Notes under the pieces: generated by a model
Databases searched by the model: none
The model's input: only the letters and a program-made list of their open reading frames with translations
What the model was told of the DNA's origin: nothing
Source: Nephrocerus scutellatus
Lineage: Eukaryota; Arthropoda; Insecta; Diptera; Pipunculidae
NCBI GenBank assembly: GCA_947095585.1
Contig: OX352763.1
Location: 47,397,481-47,461,480, forward strand
Direction of reading: 5' to 3'
Length of the DNA: 64,000 bases
Translations under genes and position numbers: made by a program
Shown here: positions 1 through 11,220 of the stretch, in pieces
Position numbering within the stretch: the stretch's first letter is position 1
Layout: each line of letters opens with the position of its first letter

Positions 1-430
1 GACCATGGGGTCTCCAAAATTTTAACAAAAAGTGTTGTCCATCGGAGATACACACGTAATAAAATTTGAAGAAAATCGTGTTAATTTTTTTAAAAAAATT
101 TTATGGGGCCCGGCGTCTCCAAAATTTTTACAAAAAGTTTTGTCCATCGGAGATACATATGTGTATAAAATTTAAAGAAATTTTAATAAAAAGTTTTGTC
201 TCCGGAAAACACATGTGTGCAAAATTTCAATAAAATCGGGCTTTGGAAAGTGGGCTTAAAATTGATCGCAAGATTCCACGACAAACTGACCGACAGACAG
301 ACGTGCCACGGGCAAAATTTTTCTTGTAAATTCTCCGATCGGAGATTCAATTTTGTGGTGAAAACATAGCAGCCACAGCGCACGGCTGGTGTGACGTACA
401 CACAACGACGTACGAAGTACCACTAAAATT
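1..430 (+). repeat. Family A dispersed element, rearranged partial copies
   Basis: This is a short AT-rich non-coding repeat that recurs at about ten places in the window. It is built of ~105-bp modules. Each has CCAAATTTTTACAAAAAGTG, then a CATCGGAGATACACATGTGT-like core, then GAAGAAAATCGGGTTAA. Two modules are visible at 1-110 and 111-180. The right half (AATAAAATCGGGCT, GTGGG, TTGATC, then CGTGCCACGGGCAA) ends near 318. It is joined directly to the left terminus of another copy (CTTGTAAATTCTCCGATCGG, about 325-345), a head-to-tail junction. No coding capacity was seen. The family is unclassified: the ends carry a short inverted repeat AAATTCTCTA but no clear target duplication. Confidence 0.75.
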
Positions 431-599
431 CTTTCTTTTGAGTGAAGTTAAGCTGTAAAGCAGTGTGTAACGGAGTTTTCCCAGCCGGGGTAAACTCAGC
501 GTGACCAGGGTTCTGAGGCAAGGGTTCGTTACAATAAATTTCTATTTTGGGACTTTTCGAAGTATTTTCTTTATTTCTAAATTTCTTATAACCTATAAT
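431..599. other. Spacer between family A and minisatellite
   Basis: About 170 bp without an open frame of note. It contains an AATAAA at about 533 and an AT-rich run before the minisatellite. No similarity to other parts of the window was noticed. Confidence 0.5.
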
Positions 600-2150
600 T
601 TAATCCTGGGCGATGCGTCAATCCTGAGCGACGAGTTAGCCTTTGACGAGCGTAAATCCTGAGCGATGCGTTAGCCTTTGATGAGCATAACTCCTGAGCG
701 ATGCGTTAGCCTTTGGCGGGCGTGAATCCTGAGCGATGTGTGAGCAGGATAGTCGAGACTCCTGAGCGATGCGTGAGCGTTAAACTGAGATGAGTGTGAC
801 TCCTGAGCGATGCTTGAGCGTTAGCCTAAGACGATCGCGACTCCTGAGCGATGCGAGAGCGTTAGTCTGAGATGAGCGTGACTCCTGAGTGATGCGTGAG
901 CGTTAGTCTGTGATGAGCGAGACCCCTGAGCGATGTATGAGCGTGATACAGTCGAGACTCCTGAGCGATGTGTAAGCGTGAGACGGTCGAGACTCCTAAG
1001 CTATGCGTGAGCATAGGACAGTCAAGACCCCTGAGCGATGTATGAGCGTGATACAGTCGAGACTCCTGAGCGATGTGTAAGCGTGGGACAGTCGAGACTC
1101 CTAAGCTATGTGTGAGCGTAGGACAGTCGAGACTCCTGAGCGATGTATGAGCGTGATACAGTCGAGACTCCTGAGCGATGCGTAAGCGTGGGACAGTCGA
1201 GACTCCTAAGCTATGTGTGAGCGTAGGACAGTCGAGACTCCTGAGCGATGCGTGAGCGTTAAACTGAGATGAGTGTGACTCCTGAGCGATGCTTGAGCAT
1301 TAGCCTAAGACGAACGTGCAACCTGGGTGATGCGTGAGCGTTAGTCTGAGATGAGCGTGACTTCTGAGCGATGCGTGGGCGTGAGCCTGACGATCGCGAC
1401 TCCTGAGCGATGCGAGAGCGTTAGTCTGAGATGAGCGTGACTCCTGAGTGATGCGTGAGCGTTAGTCTGTGATGAGCGTGACTCCTGAGCGATGCGTGGG
1501 CGTGAGACGGTCGAGACTCCTAAGCTATGCGTGAGCGTAGGACAGTCGAGACCCCTGAGCGATGTATGAGCGTGATACAGTCGAGACTCCTGAGCGATGT
1601 GTAAGCGTGAGACGGTCGAGACTCCTAAGCTATGCGTGAGCATAGGACAGTCAAGACCCCTGAGCGATGTATGAGCGTGATACAGACGAGACTCCTGAGC
1701 GATGAGTAAGCGTGGGACAGTCGAGACTCCTAAGCTATGTGTGAGCGTAGGACAGTCGAGACTCCTGAGCGATGCGTGAGCGTTAAACTGAGATGAGTGT
1801 GACTCCTGAGCGATGCTTGAGCGTTAGCCTAAGACGAACGTGCAACCTGGGTGATGCGTGAGCGTTAGTCTGAGATGAGCGTGACTTCTGAGCGATGCGT
1901 GGGCGTGAGCCTGACGATCGCGACTCCTGAGCGATGCGAGAGCGTTAGTCTGAGATGAGCGTGACTCCTGAGTGATGCGTGAGCGTAGGACAGTCGAGAC
2001 TCCTAAGCTATGTGTGAGCGTAGGACAGTCGAGACTCCTGAGCGATGCGAGAGCGTTAGTCTGAGATGAGCGTGACTTCTGAGCGATGCGTGGGCGTGAG
2101 CCTGACGATCGCGACTCCTGAGCGATGCGAGAGCGTGAGACAATCGGTCC
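600..2150. repeat. Minisatellite of 35- and 41-bp units with ~0.5-kb higher-order repeats
   Basis: Tandem units begin GACTCCTGAGCGATGCGTGA. Two main forms alternate: about 35 bp ending in GGACAGTCGA, and about 41 bp ending in TCTGAGATGAGCGT. A variant block containing TAAACTGAGATGAGTGTGAC recurs at 781, 1260 and 1784. That gives a higher-order period of roughly 480-525 bp. The block with TGCAACCTGGGTGATGCGTG recurs at about 1316 and 1841. This pattern fits unequal crossing-over of multi-unit blocks. Minus-strand open frames through the array are a by-product of units lacking stops. Confidence 0.9.
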
Positions 2151-2485
2151 TAAACGACGAAGTGACGTGAGTGACCTGAGAGCTTCGATGAAGTGACGTG
2201 GGTAATGCCTTGACGAAGTGACGTGAGTGACGTGAATGGTGACGAGAGCGACGTAAGTGCCGACGGGCCTTGACTGAGTGACGACGAGAGCCTCGACGTG
2301 AGCGACGTAAGTGACGACGGGCCTTGACTGAGTGACGGCGAGAGCCTCGACGTGAGGACGTGAGTATGCGAGAGCTTTGATGAACTGTCGTGGGTAACGT
2401 GCGTAATGCAAAGGCTTTGATGAACTGTCGTGCGTAACGTGAGTCTTGACGTGAGGACAGTAGCAAATGCAGGGAGAGTCGTTAG
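2151..2485. repeat. Degenerate GACGTGAGTGACG-type minisatellite
   Basis: Irregular repeats of GACGTGAGTGACG and GACGAGAGC types form a bridge between the 35/41-bp array and the 95-bp array. Pieces such as GGGCCTTGACTGAGTGACG occur twice (about 2263 and 2319). GCTTTGATGAACTGTCGTG occurs at about 2373 and 2412. It appears to be a third, older tandem family. No gene was seen. Confidence 0.75.
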
Positions 2486-3253
2486 CAGCGATATGCTGGA
2501 TGTACCGGCGCAACAACCCGTAGGGAATCCACACAGCGATGTTGCGTCGTACGAATGACGGAAGCAGAGAAAAATGTCGACAGCGATATGCTGGATGTAC
2601 CGGCGCAACAACCCGTAGGGAATCCACACAGCGATGTTGCGTCGTACGAATGACGGAAGCAGAGAAAAATGTCGACAGCGATATGCTGGATGTACCGGCG
2701 CAACAACCCGTAGGGAATCCACACAGCGATGTTGCGTCGTACGAATGAAGGAAGCAGAGAAAAATGTCGACAGCGATATGCTGGATGTACCGGCGTAACA
2801 ACCCGTAGGGAATCCACACAGCGATGTTACGTCGTACGAATGACGGAAGCAGAGGAAAACGTCGGCAGCGATATGCTGTATGTACCGGCGCAACAACCCG
2901 TAGGGAATCCACACAGCGATGTTACGTCGTACGAATGACGGAAGCAGAGGAAGACGTCGGCAGCGATATGCTGTATGTACCGGCGCAACAACCCGTAGGG
3001 AATCCACACAGCGATGTTGCGTCGTACGAATGACGGAAGCAGAGAAAAATGTCGACAGCGATATGCTGGATGTACCGGCGCAACAACCCGTAGGGAATCC
3101 ACACAGCGATGTTACGTCGTACGAATGACGGAAGCAGAGGAAAACGTCGACAGCGATATGCTGTATGTACCGGCGCAACAACCCGTAGGGAATCCACACA
3201 GCGATGTTGCGTCGTACGAATGACGGAAGCAGAGAAAAACGTCGACAGCGATA
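2486..3253. repeat. 95-bp satellite, eight full units plus a stub
   Basis: Units start with CAGCGATATGCTGGATGTAC at 2486, 2581, 2676, 2771, 2866, 2961, 3056 and 3151, exactly 95 bp apart. A ninth is cut off after a few bases at 3246. Units differ by a handful of substitutions, for example GTTGCGTCG versus GTTACGTCG and AAAAATGTCGACAG versus AAAACGTCGGCAG. Because 95 is not a multiple of three, a long minus-strand frame reads all three phases in turn and meets no stop. It encodes a 95-residue peptide repeat. There is no independent evidence that it is translated. Confidence 0.95.
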
Positions 3254-3285
3254 GTCAGTGAAAGTTAGTGAAATAATTTTATTAA

Positions 3286-3425
3286 TAATGACTTACCACC
3301 ACGTGATCCAAACAGCACAAATAGGAGACTAAAAGTAAGAGAGCGACTGACTGCATGCTCGCCCTTTTATACCTTTTTGCGCAGCAAAAATTCTAAATAG
3401 CGTGCTGCGCTGTGATTGGTCAATC
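3286..3425 (-). promoter_or_regulatory. Promoter-like cluster: CCAAT, TATA, initiator, splice donor
   Basis: Read on the minus strand, a CCAAT box (plus 3415-3419) is followed about 45 bp downstream by TATAAAAG (plus 3364-3371). Next comes an arthropod-type initiator TCAGTC (plus 3345-3350). About 50 bp further is a consensus donor G/GTAAGT (plus 3291-3297). Transcription would run into the 95-bp satellite. TATA-to-initiator spacing is about 23 bp, a little short of the usual ~30. The order and spacing fit a Pol II core promoter with a short first exon. It could also be the U3/R part of an unrecognised LTR. No gene product can be assigned. Confidence 0.4.
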
Positions 3426-3844
3426 CGGTGGCGTGATGCTGTTTTGGCTGTTTTGTTTTCATATGCGTTTGGTGGTTGCACTGCGTGGGTACAGGGTGCA
3501 CCCGAATTTGGTAAAAAGTATATTGCATGTTTTGTGTGAACAAAATTCGGCCACAAGAATTTTGTTCCTCACAAGTGTGAGTGCGTAATCAATTCTTCAT
3601 ATACTCGTAATATTGTACAAAACACAAATTAAGAATGCACTCACACAACAGAGTGTACAACACATTTCAATTGCGGAACCATTCAGTTTTGTATAAAAAT
3701 ATTTTTCCTACTTCCTCTATACTCTCTGCTGCAACAACACAACCACAAAACAACCTCAATCGTAAAATAATCAGCGCTGCTTGCGCTCATCAGCGCACAC
3801 GGAATGACACAGTCATTATAGTATGATATGATTGTTTGATTTGC
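3426..3844. other. Non-coding stretch
   Basis: No gene recognised. The 3426-3640 part may hold upstream sequence of the minus-strand promoter-like cluster. The remainder is AT-rich with only short, unconvincing open frames. Confidence 0.4.
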
Positions 3845-4036
3845 ATTTGTATGGAAGCCCCCCGATCCCGCAGCCCTCTCTGATCTCTCTGAAATTTTAA
3901 TAGAAAGTATTGTCACCGGAAATATACATGTGTGCAAAATCGGGCTGTGGGAAGTGGGTTAAAAATTTATCAGAAAATCTGACCAGCCAGCCAGCCAGCT
4001 AGCCACGTGCACGCGAAGTTAATATAGAGAATTTAA
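3845..4036 (+). repeat. Family A element, right half
   Basis: Contains the TTTTAATAGAAAGTATTGTC module, ATACATGTGTGCAAAATCGG, the GTGGGTTAAAAATTTATCAG stretch, a (CCAG)n run and the conserved right end GTTAATATAGAGAATTTAAA. The left half is missing. It is followed by AACTTTGTCTGTATGTCTG sequence that is not part of the other copies. Confidence 0.8.
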
Positions 4037-4785
4037 AAATGAAACTTTGTCTGTATGTCTGTTCACGCATAACAAGACCGTTCATCCGATATAGCTGAAA
4101 CTTTGTGATGTGTTGAGGACGGTTGACTTGGAAGTTTGTAGGGGGCTAATCTGGTAATGGTGTTGAGGGGTTGACGTGGTGGGTAGCTTGAATCGAAGAC
4201 CTGCATTTTTTTTTTTATATATATAAACTTATTGCCAAGTGATAACTCACTGAATGACTTCCGCCACGGCAATAAGGTGGGCTATACCCTTTATTAACAT
4301 GAAAATTTATATAGACATAATAATAATAATAGTTCTGATATATGTGGTGCAAACTGATTTTCGCAAGTGTCGTCGCACTCTAATAAAATTAACTGTTATT
4401 GGTGTGGTTAAATTTGAGTTTGGATTACTCTCCAAACAAATTGACCTGTTGATACATAGTAAGGTTTGAAAAAAATATCAATCACAGATTTTGATATAAC
4501 CCGACAAACAAGTGAAGTTGCAGGCAGGCAGCATTGAGGTTGAAAGGGTTAAGATGTATATTTCTGGTTCGATTCTGTTATCGGCTGCTGCAATTGACTC
4601 GAGATAGTTATAGAATTGCACTACTTCAAATTTGCGCTCCACATCTTAATTGATGGACTATTATTGGATCTTCTGCTCGTAGACTTGGTCACCATTCACG
4701 TTGTTGTGCTCTCATTTAAGTGCAGCCCCAGATATCATATCAACCATTCGACCTGGATGAAAGCTTCTTGTGTAGTGTTGGTTGT
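4037..4785. other. Unassigned AT-rich DNA
   Basis: Includes a poly-T/TA tract near 4207-4226 and a few short open frames with no recognisable domain. Nothing is supported as a gene. Confidence 0.5.
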
Positions 4786-4965
4786 GTTTTCCGACAGATG
4801 TCCTCATAAATTTTGGCATTAAAATCACCCAGCACAAACTTAGTGCCATATATGGGGCATTGCTCATAAGTTGGCCTAGCGCCTCTTCTAAATTTTCTTT
4901 TGAGAATGCGAAAATTCCATGTACAGATCTGGAAATGGTTATCCTTATTTCATTTACAGGGTTTT
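4786..4965 (-). pseudogene. Non-LTR retrotransposon endonuclease scrap
   Basis: One minus-strand frame reads GTKFVLGDFNAKI (around plus 4805-4843). This is the LGDFNAK motif of apurinic-type endonucleases of non-LTR elements, which nick target DNA before reverse transcription. Stops and frameshifts occur on both sides and only about 60 codons can be aligned by eye. The family is undetermined; RTE or jockey type is possible. Confidence 0.4.
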
Positions 4966-5740
4966 TATCAGTGAATTCATCCGCGCTGTTCGTTGTATCA
5001 TGACCGCGGTTCAGCCGTCAACCACACGAGCGACCACAAACCTGAAGCGACAGGACCTTTGATGCCTTTTAAAACCAAAGAGGCCATACCGGTATACCGG
5101 TCCTTAAAGATGGTCTAAAGCTTCAAATAAGTACTAGGAACACAAAGCTAAGTCGTTCATTCTCGCTGTAACTGTATACGCCACCTCTGGGGATTTCCAC
5201 CGCTGTCATTTCATTTGTTGAGAGTGCATTGGTGGGAACACATCTACATTGAGTTTAAAAAATTTACTACTCGTCTTCGACGTGGCGACCTCTGTAGTAG
5301 TCGCGAAGCCTCATTCCGCACTACAAGGCTTACCACAAGGAATATCAACAACATTTCCCACAAAAATGTAAGAGTTTTTTTTTTGGCAGATAGCCTTTTT
5401 ACGAACTTTTATTTGTGCATGTTTGTTTCAACTTCTTTAAAGTGATTTTTCACAAAAACATTTTGTGCGTACCTAAGTCTTATGAAACATTTTTGAGCGT
5501 CTGCTTGTGACGCGTGTGACCTGTCGCGTGTGCTGTATTTGACGCGTGTATGGTTTTTTAACTTTTAAGTTTAACACGTTTAAATAAAAAATAGAAACTA
5601 AAAAGCGAAGTTTTTTACATTTACTTGTTTTCAGTCAGCTCATCTCAGTTTTCTTTTCTTTCTATTAAGAAACAGAGCAAGAAAACAAGATAAGTGCACT
5701 GAATGCTACAATTGAAAAATATAAGACAAACTATAAAAAA
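4966..5740. other. Unassigned AT-rich DNA
   Basis: No recognisable gene. There is a short palindromic stretch ACCGGTATACCGGT at about 5090-5103. The rest is AT-rich with isolated short frames. Confidence 0.45.
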
Positions 5741-6173
5741 ACAACACATAAAAATTAAAATTTTTCTTGTAAATTCTCTAATCGGAGATACACACACACA
5801 CACACACACTGCGTGCTCGTCTTGTGGCAAAATCATCCACGAAATGACGCAGCGGCAGCGAACAGCGCTGCTCACAAAACACAGAGCTCAGACTTTGCCG
5901 TGATCTGATGCGATATAGCGATATTTAAAAATTGTATATTGGGGTCCCCAAGGGGCCGATCGCTCCAAATTTTTACAAAAAGTGTTTTCCATCGAAGACA
6001 CACATGTGTACAAAATTTAAAGAAAATCGGGTAAATTTTGTAAAATATTTGTATGAGAGCCCCCCGAACCCGAGGTCCGAGGGTCCTCAAATTTTAATAG
6101 AAAGTATTGTCACCGGAAATTTCAATAAAATCGGGCCATGGGAAGTGGGCTAAAAATTGATCAGAAAATCTGA

Positions 6174-6204
<31 letters not shown>

Positions 6205-6246
6205 ACCAGCCAGCTACGTGCACGCGAAGTTAATATAGAGAATTTA
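5741..6246 (+). repeat. Family A element, near-complete copy
   Basis: The left terminus (AAAATTTTTCTTG, then TAAATTCTCTA at 5770-5780) is followed by an (AC)n run and a GC-rich stretch around GCGTGCTCGTCTTG. A GACTTTGCCGTGATCTGAT block comes next. Two ~105-bp CCAAATTTTTACAAAAAGTG-type modules and a (CCAG)n tract follow. The right end is TAGAGAATTTA at 6236-6246. The two ends are inverted copies of one another over 11 bp. The length between these ends is 477 bp. Non-coding and presumably non-autonomous. Confidence 0.85.
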
Positions 6247-9056
6247 AAAATAGAACATGATCTACGTTCGAATTATTGTCTATTAACGTATTTTTAAGAT
6301 TATTTGAAAGAATATAAAACAAAAAATCTTAGAGTATCTATATTTTTTGTTTCACACGTTAGCTATCGGTTACCGCATTTTTAATTTTGTTCTCACCTTA
6401 TAGATCTAGATCTAGATCAAAGCTACCGTCCTATGAGTTATGATGAATTCATGCTCACACGTGCAAAACAAGGCTGGTCATAGATTGATGTACATTTCAT
6501 ATACGCACTAATTTGCACGAGACACTCCCTATTTTAATTAAAATTTTCAATTCGATACACATAGAGAGCTATAGACTTGCGTGTGACATGTACGGGTATT
6601 GTAGGCATGTACAAAGCAAGCACACACGCTCCAATAACAACATCCGTCAAATTCGTCTTTTTCGTAGTATTTTGAGACTGAGACAATATATTTTGGAAAT
6701 TTCCTAAAATAATGAGCTCTACATGTTTGCAATCGTAATTTATCACTAGGTGTGTAGCATGTTAATTACAAGAAACGTTTTAATTGGTAGATATTCCTTC
6801 TTCACAAATATGTGTATCTAAAAGCGAGTACAAGGCAAGGGTGGAGACTTGCGACCAAGACATATCTTCCATCTTCCATGTACCAAGTGCTATAGTAATA
6901 AGGAATATTAACCAAACGTATCTATGTACGTATGTATCTATCTTCTCGTATGTTACAAAATCGTTGTTGCGTGTACGTTTCCTCAGTGAAATGTACAAGA
7001 ATCCAAGGAAACTCTAGTTATGCTAACCCTAAAACATATAGTCGTACATATACAACCTTTTATATATGGAAATGTGGCCATCAATCAACCACCTTACCCA
7101 AGCATCATTCCATTTTACAACAATCGCGCTCGTGTTTTTATTTACATAAAATCTACATCTACCACATCTATTCGTAACCCATTCCACAAACTACTCGTAT
7201 ATTTGACAACAGGCTTGGCAAAATATTGATTTTTGTTTCAAGTGCGCTATTGCATCAGCAAATGTCTACTTAATGACTTGGAAGAGTGCTGTGCGGAGCT
7301 TTTGTGTGTACTTCACATCTTTTCGACTCATATGTGAGATGTGAGGATGCAAAATAGATTTGTCGGCGGCAGTGACGATGCGCATAGTCATCGTACCCAT
7401 CATGCAGGCCATCCTCGAGACCAGGCCAAGACCAAGCTTGTTCTATCTATACATAATTAAATACACACTAATGAGAATTCAGAGAGTGTACAATAATTAC
7501 TCAAGTATTAGAAAAATGGACTTGAGAAAAGGCAGTAATCCACCTGCACCACTGTGCCAAGTTTTTAAGATTCCAAAAAGAGCTTAGATGCTATTAGATA
7601 TCCGGAATTGCGGTGCACAAAAAGAAATAATGAAGCAGAATTGAAAGCGCTTTTGAACAACCCTACTTTATAGAAAATTTTCCACAACGCCAAGCTGCCC
7701 GCCAAGCTCCAATACAAACACATTATATTCCAACAGTAATATGAATGCATGGCCACGGCTTCGAATACGTCCTTCTTTGCGCTGCTCTGTTTATGGGGAA
7801 TTCGCATGTACTATGCGTCTCGTTCTCATTATACTGCTATCGCTACGCTAACTTACTGTCTCGTTTACTCGTTTATAAATATATACATATATACTATATA
7901 TATAGTATATTTATAATGGCACATTTGGCATCGTCCGTAATGAATGACTACTCACATCGTCGACCCCACTTTCTCCCACATATCCACTCGCGCACATACG
8001 AGTGCATACACGTGCATGTGATGCTGATGTGATTTATACGATGTCTGTTTCTAACTCTGTGCTAACCCACCGTGTATGCATCCCTCTGTTGTCCAAATGG
8101 ACCTTTAGATGTGCGCAGTACCCCTTTGTAGTGAGCTCCCGTAGTCAAATGGATATCAAGAGTAACAATAGACTCCTATATGTTCTTATATGGGAGTAAG
8201 CAAAAGTCGTCCTTACGATGGAGTACAATGTACCTGGTCCATCCTCATGAGAACGAATATATTTTGAATGCAACTTTACCAAATCTCTTTTATGTTACAT
8301 ATATAAACGTTTTACTATATGCTGCTTGCGACGCCGTGTTGCCCCCTTGTTGTTAAATTGGCATTCATGTATGTGTATTTGTTTAGAATCAGTCATCAGG
8401 ACTTTGTGCCGAATCGAGTGTGCGCATATGTAGAAATAAATTTGGATACGAGTATAACATGTTTCATTTCCGATTCGAATAGCTCGTCGCCTACGCCACT
8501 ATTGATTGAGGGATACTCTATATTTTTATCACCTTCAAAGTACTGCAAAGAGTATTGGAATACCACTAAGTTGAAGTGAGATAAAGAATGGCTCTTGTTT
8601 CTACTCGATCATTTCGTGTGCGTTTGCCAATGCAAACTAGGAAGTTCGTTAGCAGCCAGTAACTAGTGTGCCCTCGAAGTCTCATTTATAGTCGGAGTGG
8701 TAAATCAGCGCAGATTATTATTATTGGACTTGGGCGAAAGCAGATTCTATCTAACTTGTACATAATCGAGTTTTTATGGATGTATGTGTGTGTTCTTAAA
8801 TCAGGTATCGGATATCACTCCCAAAAATGTCCCTACCACATGTGTAGTTAATGCGCATGTACAAGTACATACATAAATGAATTGGAAATTTTGGTCAGAG
8901 AATGTATTTAGGGAATAGAAGATAGAACAGAACAGTATTACGTACGTGTTTATGCTTTGTACATCTGAAGGTTTACCGTAATTTGCGGAAGCAAATGTAT
9001 AGTAAAGTCCCCATTGTCTTTTATGCCCCCTCGAGCTGATGTTACCAAGTTTCAAT
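6247..9056. other. Unassigned AT-rich DNA
   Basis: No gene can be supported in these 2.8 kb. Visible local features are AGATCTAGATCTAGATC near 6404-6419, TACGTATGTATC-type runs near 6925, and an alternating TA palindrome around 7880-7915. Open frames are short and lack recognisable domains. Confidence 0.5.
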
Positions 9057-9312
9057 ATCATCATATTTGGCTCTACCACCTGGGTCCGGTCCTGGCCTTC
9101 CGCAAAAACTCTCTTCGCCGGTCCCGATTTTGAGCCGATGTCATTAACTTGGCCTCCCTAAACTCTGGGCGTCCTGCTTTACGCCATTCTTTAAGTGTAG
9201 GAATAACCGGCTTCGCTGTCGTGTCCCAAAGTTTATTTGAAATGCCCGACTCTCCCATGGCTTCATAAAGTTCTACTCTGGCTAAGCTATTATATGCGGC
9301 TTATAAGTCGAA
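9057..9312 (-). pseudogene. RTE-like retrotransposon 3' fragment with internal deletion
   Basis: On the minus strand, a piece of reverse transcriptase (VELYEAMG then SGISNKL) is joined directly to the extreme C-terminal region ending AQNRDRRREFLRKARTG. It terminates in the ATGATG-type tail (plus ATCATCAT near 9057). The same two segments are ~900 bp apart in the plus-strand element at 17.3-20.3 kb, so this copy has lost everything between. It belongs to the same family as that element. Confidence 0.8.
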
Positions 9313-10286
9313 TATACAAAAGTGAAACTTTCTATGTATGTATGTTCCATATAGACTGCCAAACCAATCGCGTTTAAACTTTTCGTAGAGGTTTTATACC
9401 ATAATTAGCACTTAATAGGCATATTTTGAAAGTGGTCAGACTCCTAGGTCAAAGGGTCACCATACGAATTGGTTTAACAAGTCTCATGTTTTTACTAATT
9501 TTTCAGAATTTTTGAATAGTAGAATAGAATAGTAGAACCGCTATATTTTGGGTCGGACATTTTGGTTAGGGAGCTCTTTGAGTTTTTTTTTCATATTTTT
9601 TAAATCCTATTTTCATAAATTGTATAAATTGGATTTTTATATGGTTCATTTATATAGCGCGAAGCGAAGCTCCTCGAATAGATAGTTAAAAATAAAAAAA
9701 AACTTTTTAAGTAAATCACTTTTATTTTTTTATTGGTGTGTGGTCCAATGATAAAAGTCACCATTATGACATCCTGTATAACCTTGCTATAAAGAAAGTC
9801 ATTCAAGATTGTGCTGTCACATCAGCAGGAAAAATCCTCCATAAGTGTCGGAACATGAACTTAACACATTTGGTCCATTGAGTCAACATCTTTCATTTTT
9901 AGTAAAAAATGGTGAAGAAAAATTCAATGACCAAAATACTTTTTTTGAGTTCGCTTTTCAATATACCGGCTTATATCCACGCTATAATCGCATTGCACGG
10001 CGATTTAAAGATCTATAAGTTAACATGGGTTTTGTCAACAAATCAATCGAAGTATTACTGCACAAAACCAACTTTATACGATCTTTTGACACCTTGGGTG
10101 CAGGCCAATATTTTTTAATTTTTCGATATAAAGATTCTATTGGGAATTTTTATCGAATAAAGCGCAGTTTTGCTCTTCGATATATTTTTTTAATTTTCTC
10201 TAAATACTAATGCAGTTTCTTCTTAAAGTTTGGGTTGATAGAAGATTTGCGATTTACGAAGGTGGTTACGTATTGTAAGAGCTTTT
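9313..10286. other. Unassigned AT-rich DNA
   Basis: No gene recognised. It includes the phrase GCGCGAAGCGAAGCTCC near 9657 and a CTATGTATGTATGTTCC stretch near 9332, which look like dispersed-repeat material but have no second copy that I noticed. Confidence 0.4.
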
Positions 10287-10707
10287 TAAATTCTCTATAT
10301 TAACTTCACTTGCCCGTGGCTGGCTGACTGGCTGGCTGGCTAGCTGGCTGACACACCAAATCTTGTGATCAACCCACCCACTTCCTAGAGCCCGATTTTA
10401 TTGAAATTGTACACATGTGTGTCTCCCATGCCAACACTTTCTATTAAAATTTGGAAGTGATTGGGCCCCGTGGTCGGGGGGCACCCATACAAATTTAATA
10501 AAAAAAAATTCCCGATTTTCTTCAAATTTTATACGCGAGTGTATCTCTGACGGACAACACTTTTTGTAAAAAATTTGGCGAGATCGGGATTCGGTGACAG
10601 AAGGCCCCATTAAAATTTTTAAAAATGTACCCGATTTTCTTCAAATTTTATACACACATGTTTAATCCTATGGACAGCGCATTTTGTAAAAATTTTGAAG
10701 AATTTTT
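10287..10707 (-). repeat. Family A element, copy in reverse orientation, truncated
   Basis: Starts with the inverted right end TAAATTCTCTATATTAAC at 10287. It continues through a (TGGC)n tract, CCCACTTCC, the AATAGAAAGTG-type module in reverse, and two further reversed modules. It lacks the left terminus and runs straight into a second reversed copy at ~10708. The modules differ enough from neighbours to indicate age. Confidence 0.8.
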
Positions 10708-11220
10708 TTAATTCTCTATATTAACTTCACTTGCCCGTGGCTGGCCGGCCGGCTGGCTGGCTAGCAGGCACACCAAATCTTGTGATCAATTTTTAACCCA
10801 CTTACTAAAGCCCCATTTTATTGAAATTTTGCACACATGTATATTTCCGGTGACAATACTTTCTATTAAAATTTGAGGCCCCTCGGACCTCGGGTTCGGG
10901 GGGCTCCCATACAAATATTTTACAAAATTTACTTTTTAATTTTCTTTAAATTTTGTACACATGTGTGTCTTCGATCGAAAACACTTTTTGTAAAATTTGG
11001 AGCGATCGGCCCCTTGGGGACCCCAATATAAAATTTTTAAATATCGCTATATCGCATCAGATCACGGCAAAGTCTGAGCTCTGTGCTTTGTGAGCAGCGC
11101 TGTTCGCTGCCGCTGCGTAATTTGGTGGATGATTTTGCCACAAGACGAGCACGCAGTGTGTGTGTATCTCCGATTAGAGAATTTACAAGAAAATTTTTAA
11201 TTTTTATGGGTTGTTTTTTT
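10708..11220 (-). repeat. Family A element, reverse orientation, near-complete
   Basis: The reversed right end at ~10709 is followed by the (GGCTGG)n tract, two modules, the reversed ATCAGATCACGGCAAAGTC block and GCACGCAGTGTGTG. The left terminus TAGAGAATTTA lies at 11175-11185, with flanking AATTTTTATGGGTTGTT. It closely parallels the copy at 5741-6246 in mirror orientation. Together with 10287-10707 it forms a head-to-tail pair. Confidence 0.85.

Noticed and set aside
1824..3199. Long minus-strand open frames of 349-362 codons through the tandem arrays
   Set aside because: They consist of the 95-bp unit read in three successive phases plus minisatellite; open frames follow from a stop-free unit. 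Not annotated as genes, though kept as a finding because of the nearby promoter-like signals.
600..3253. CRISPR-like array of repeats and spacers
   Set aside because: Units are contiguous with no unique spacers, and the DNA is clearly animal.
4254..4822. Short plus-strand open frames at 4254-4469 and 4616-4822
   Set aside because: No domain, AT-driven composition, no context.
5741..6246. Family A as a Helitron
   Set aside because: No TC start, CTRR end or terminal hairpin at the proper distance was found, and the ends are inverted repeats.
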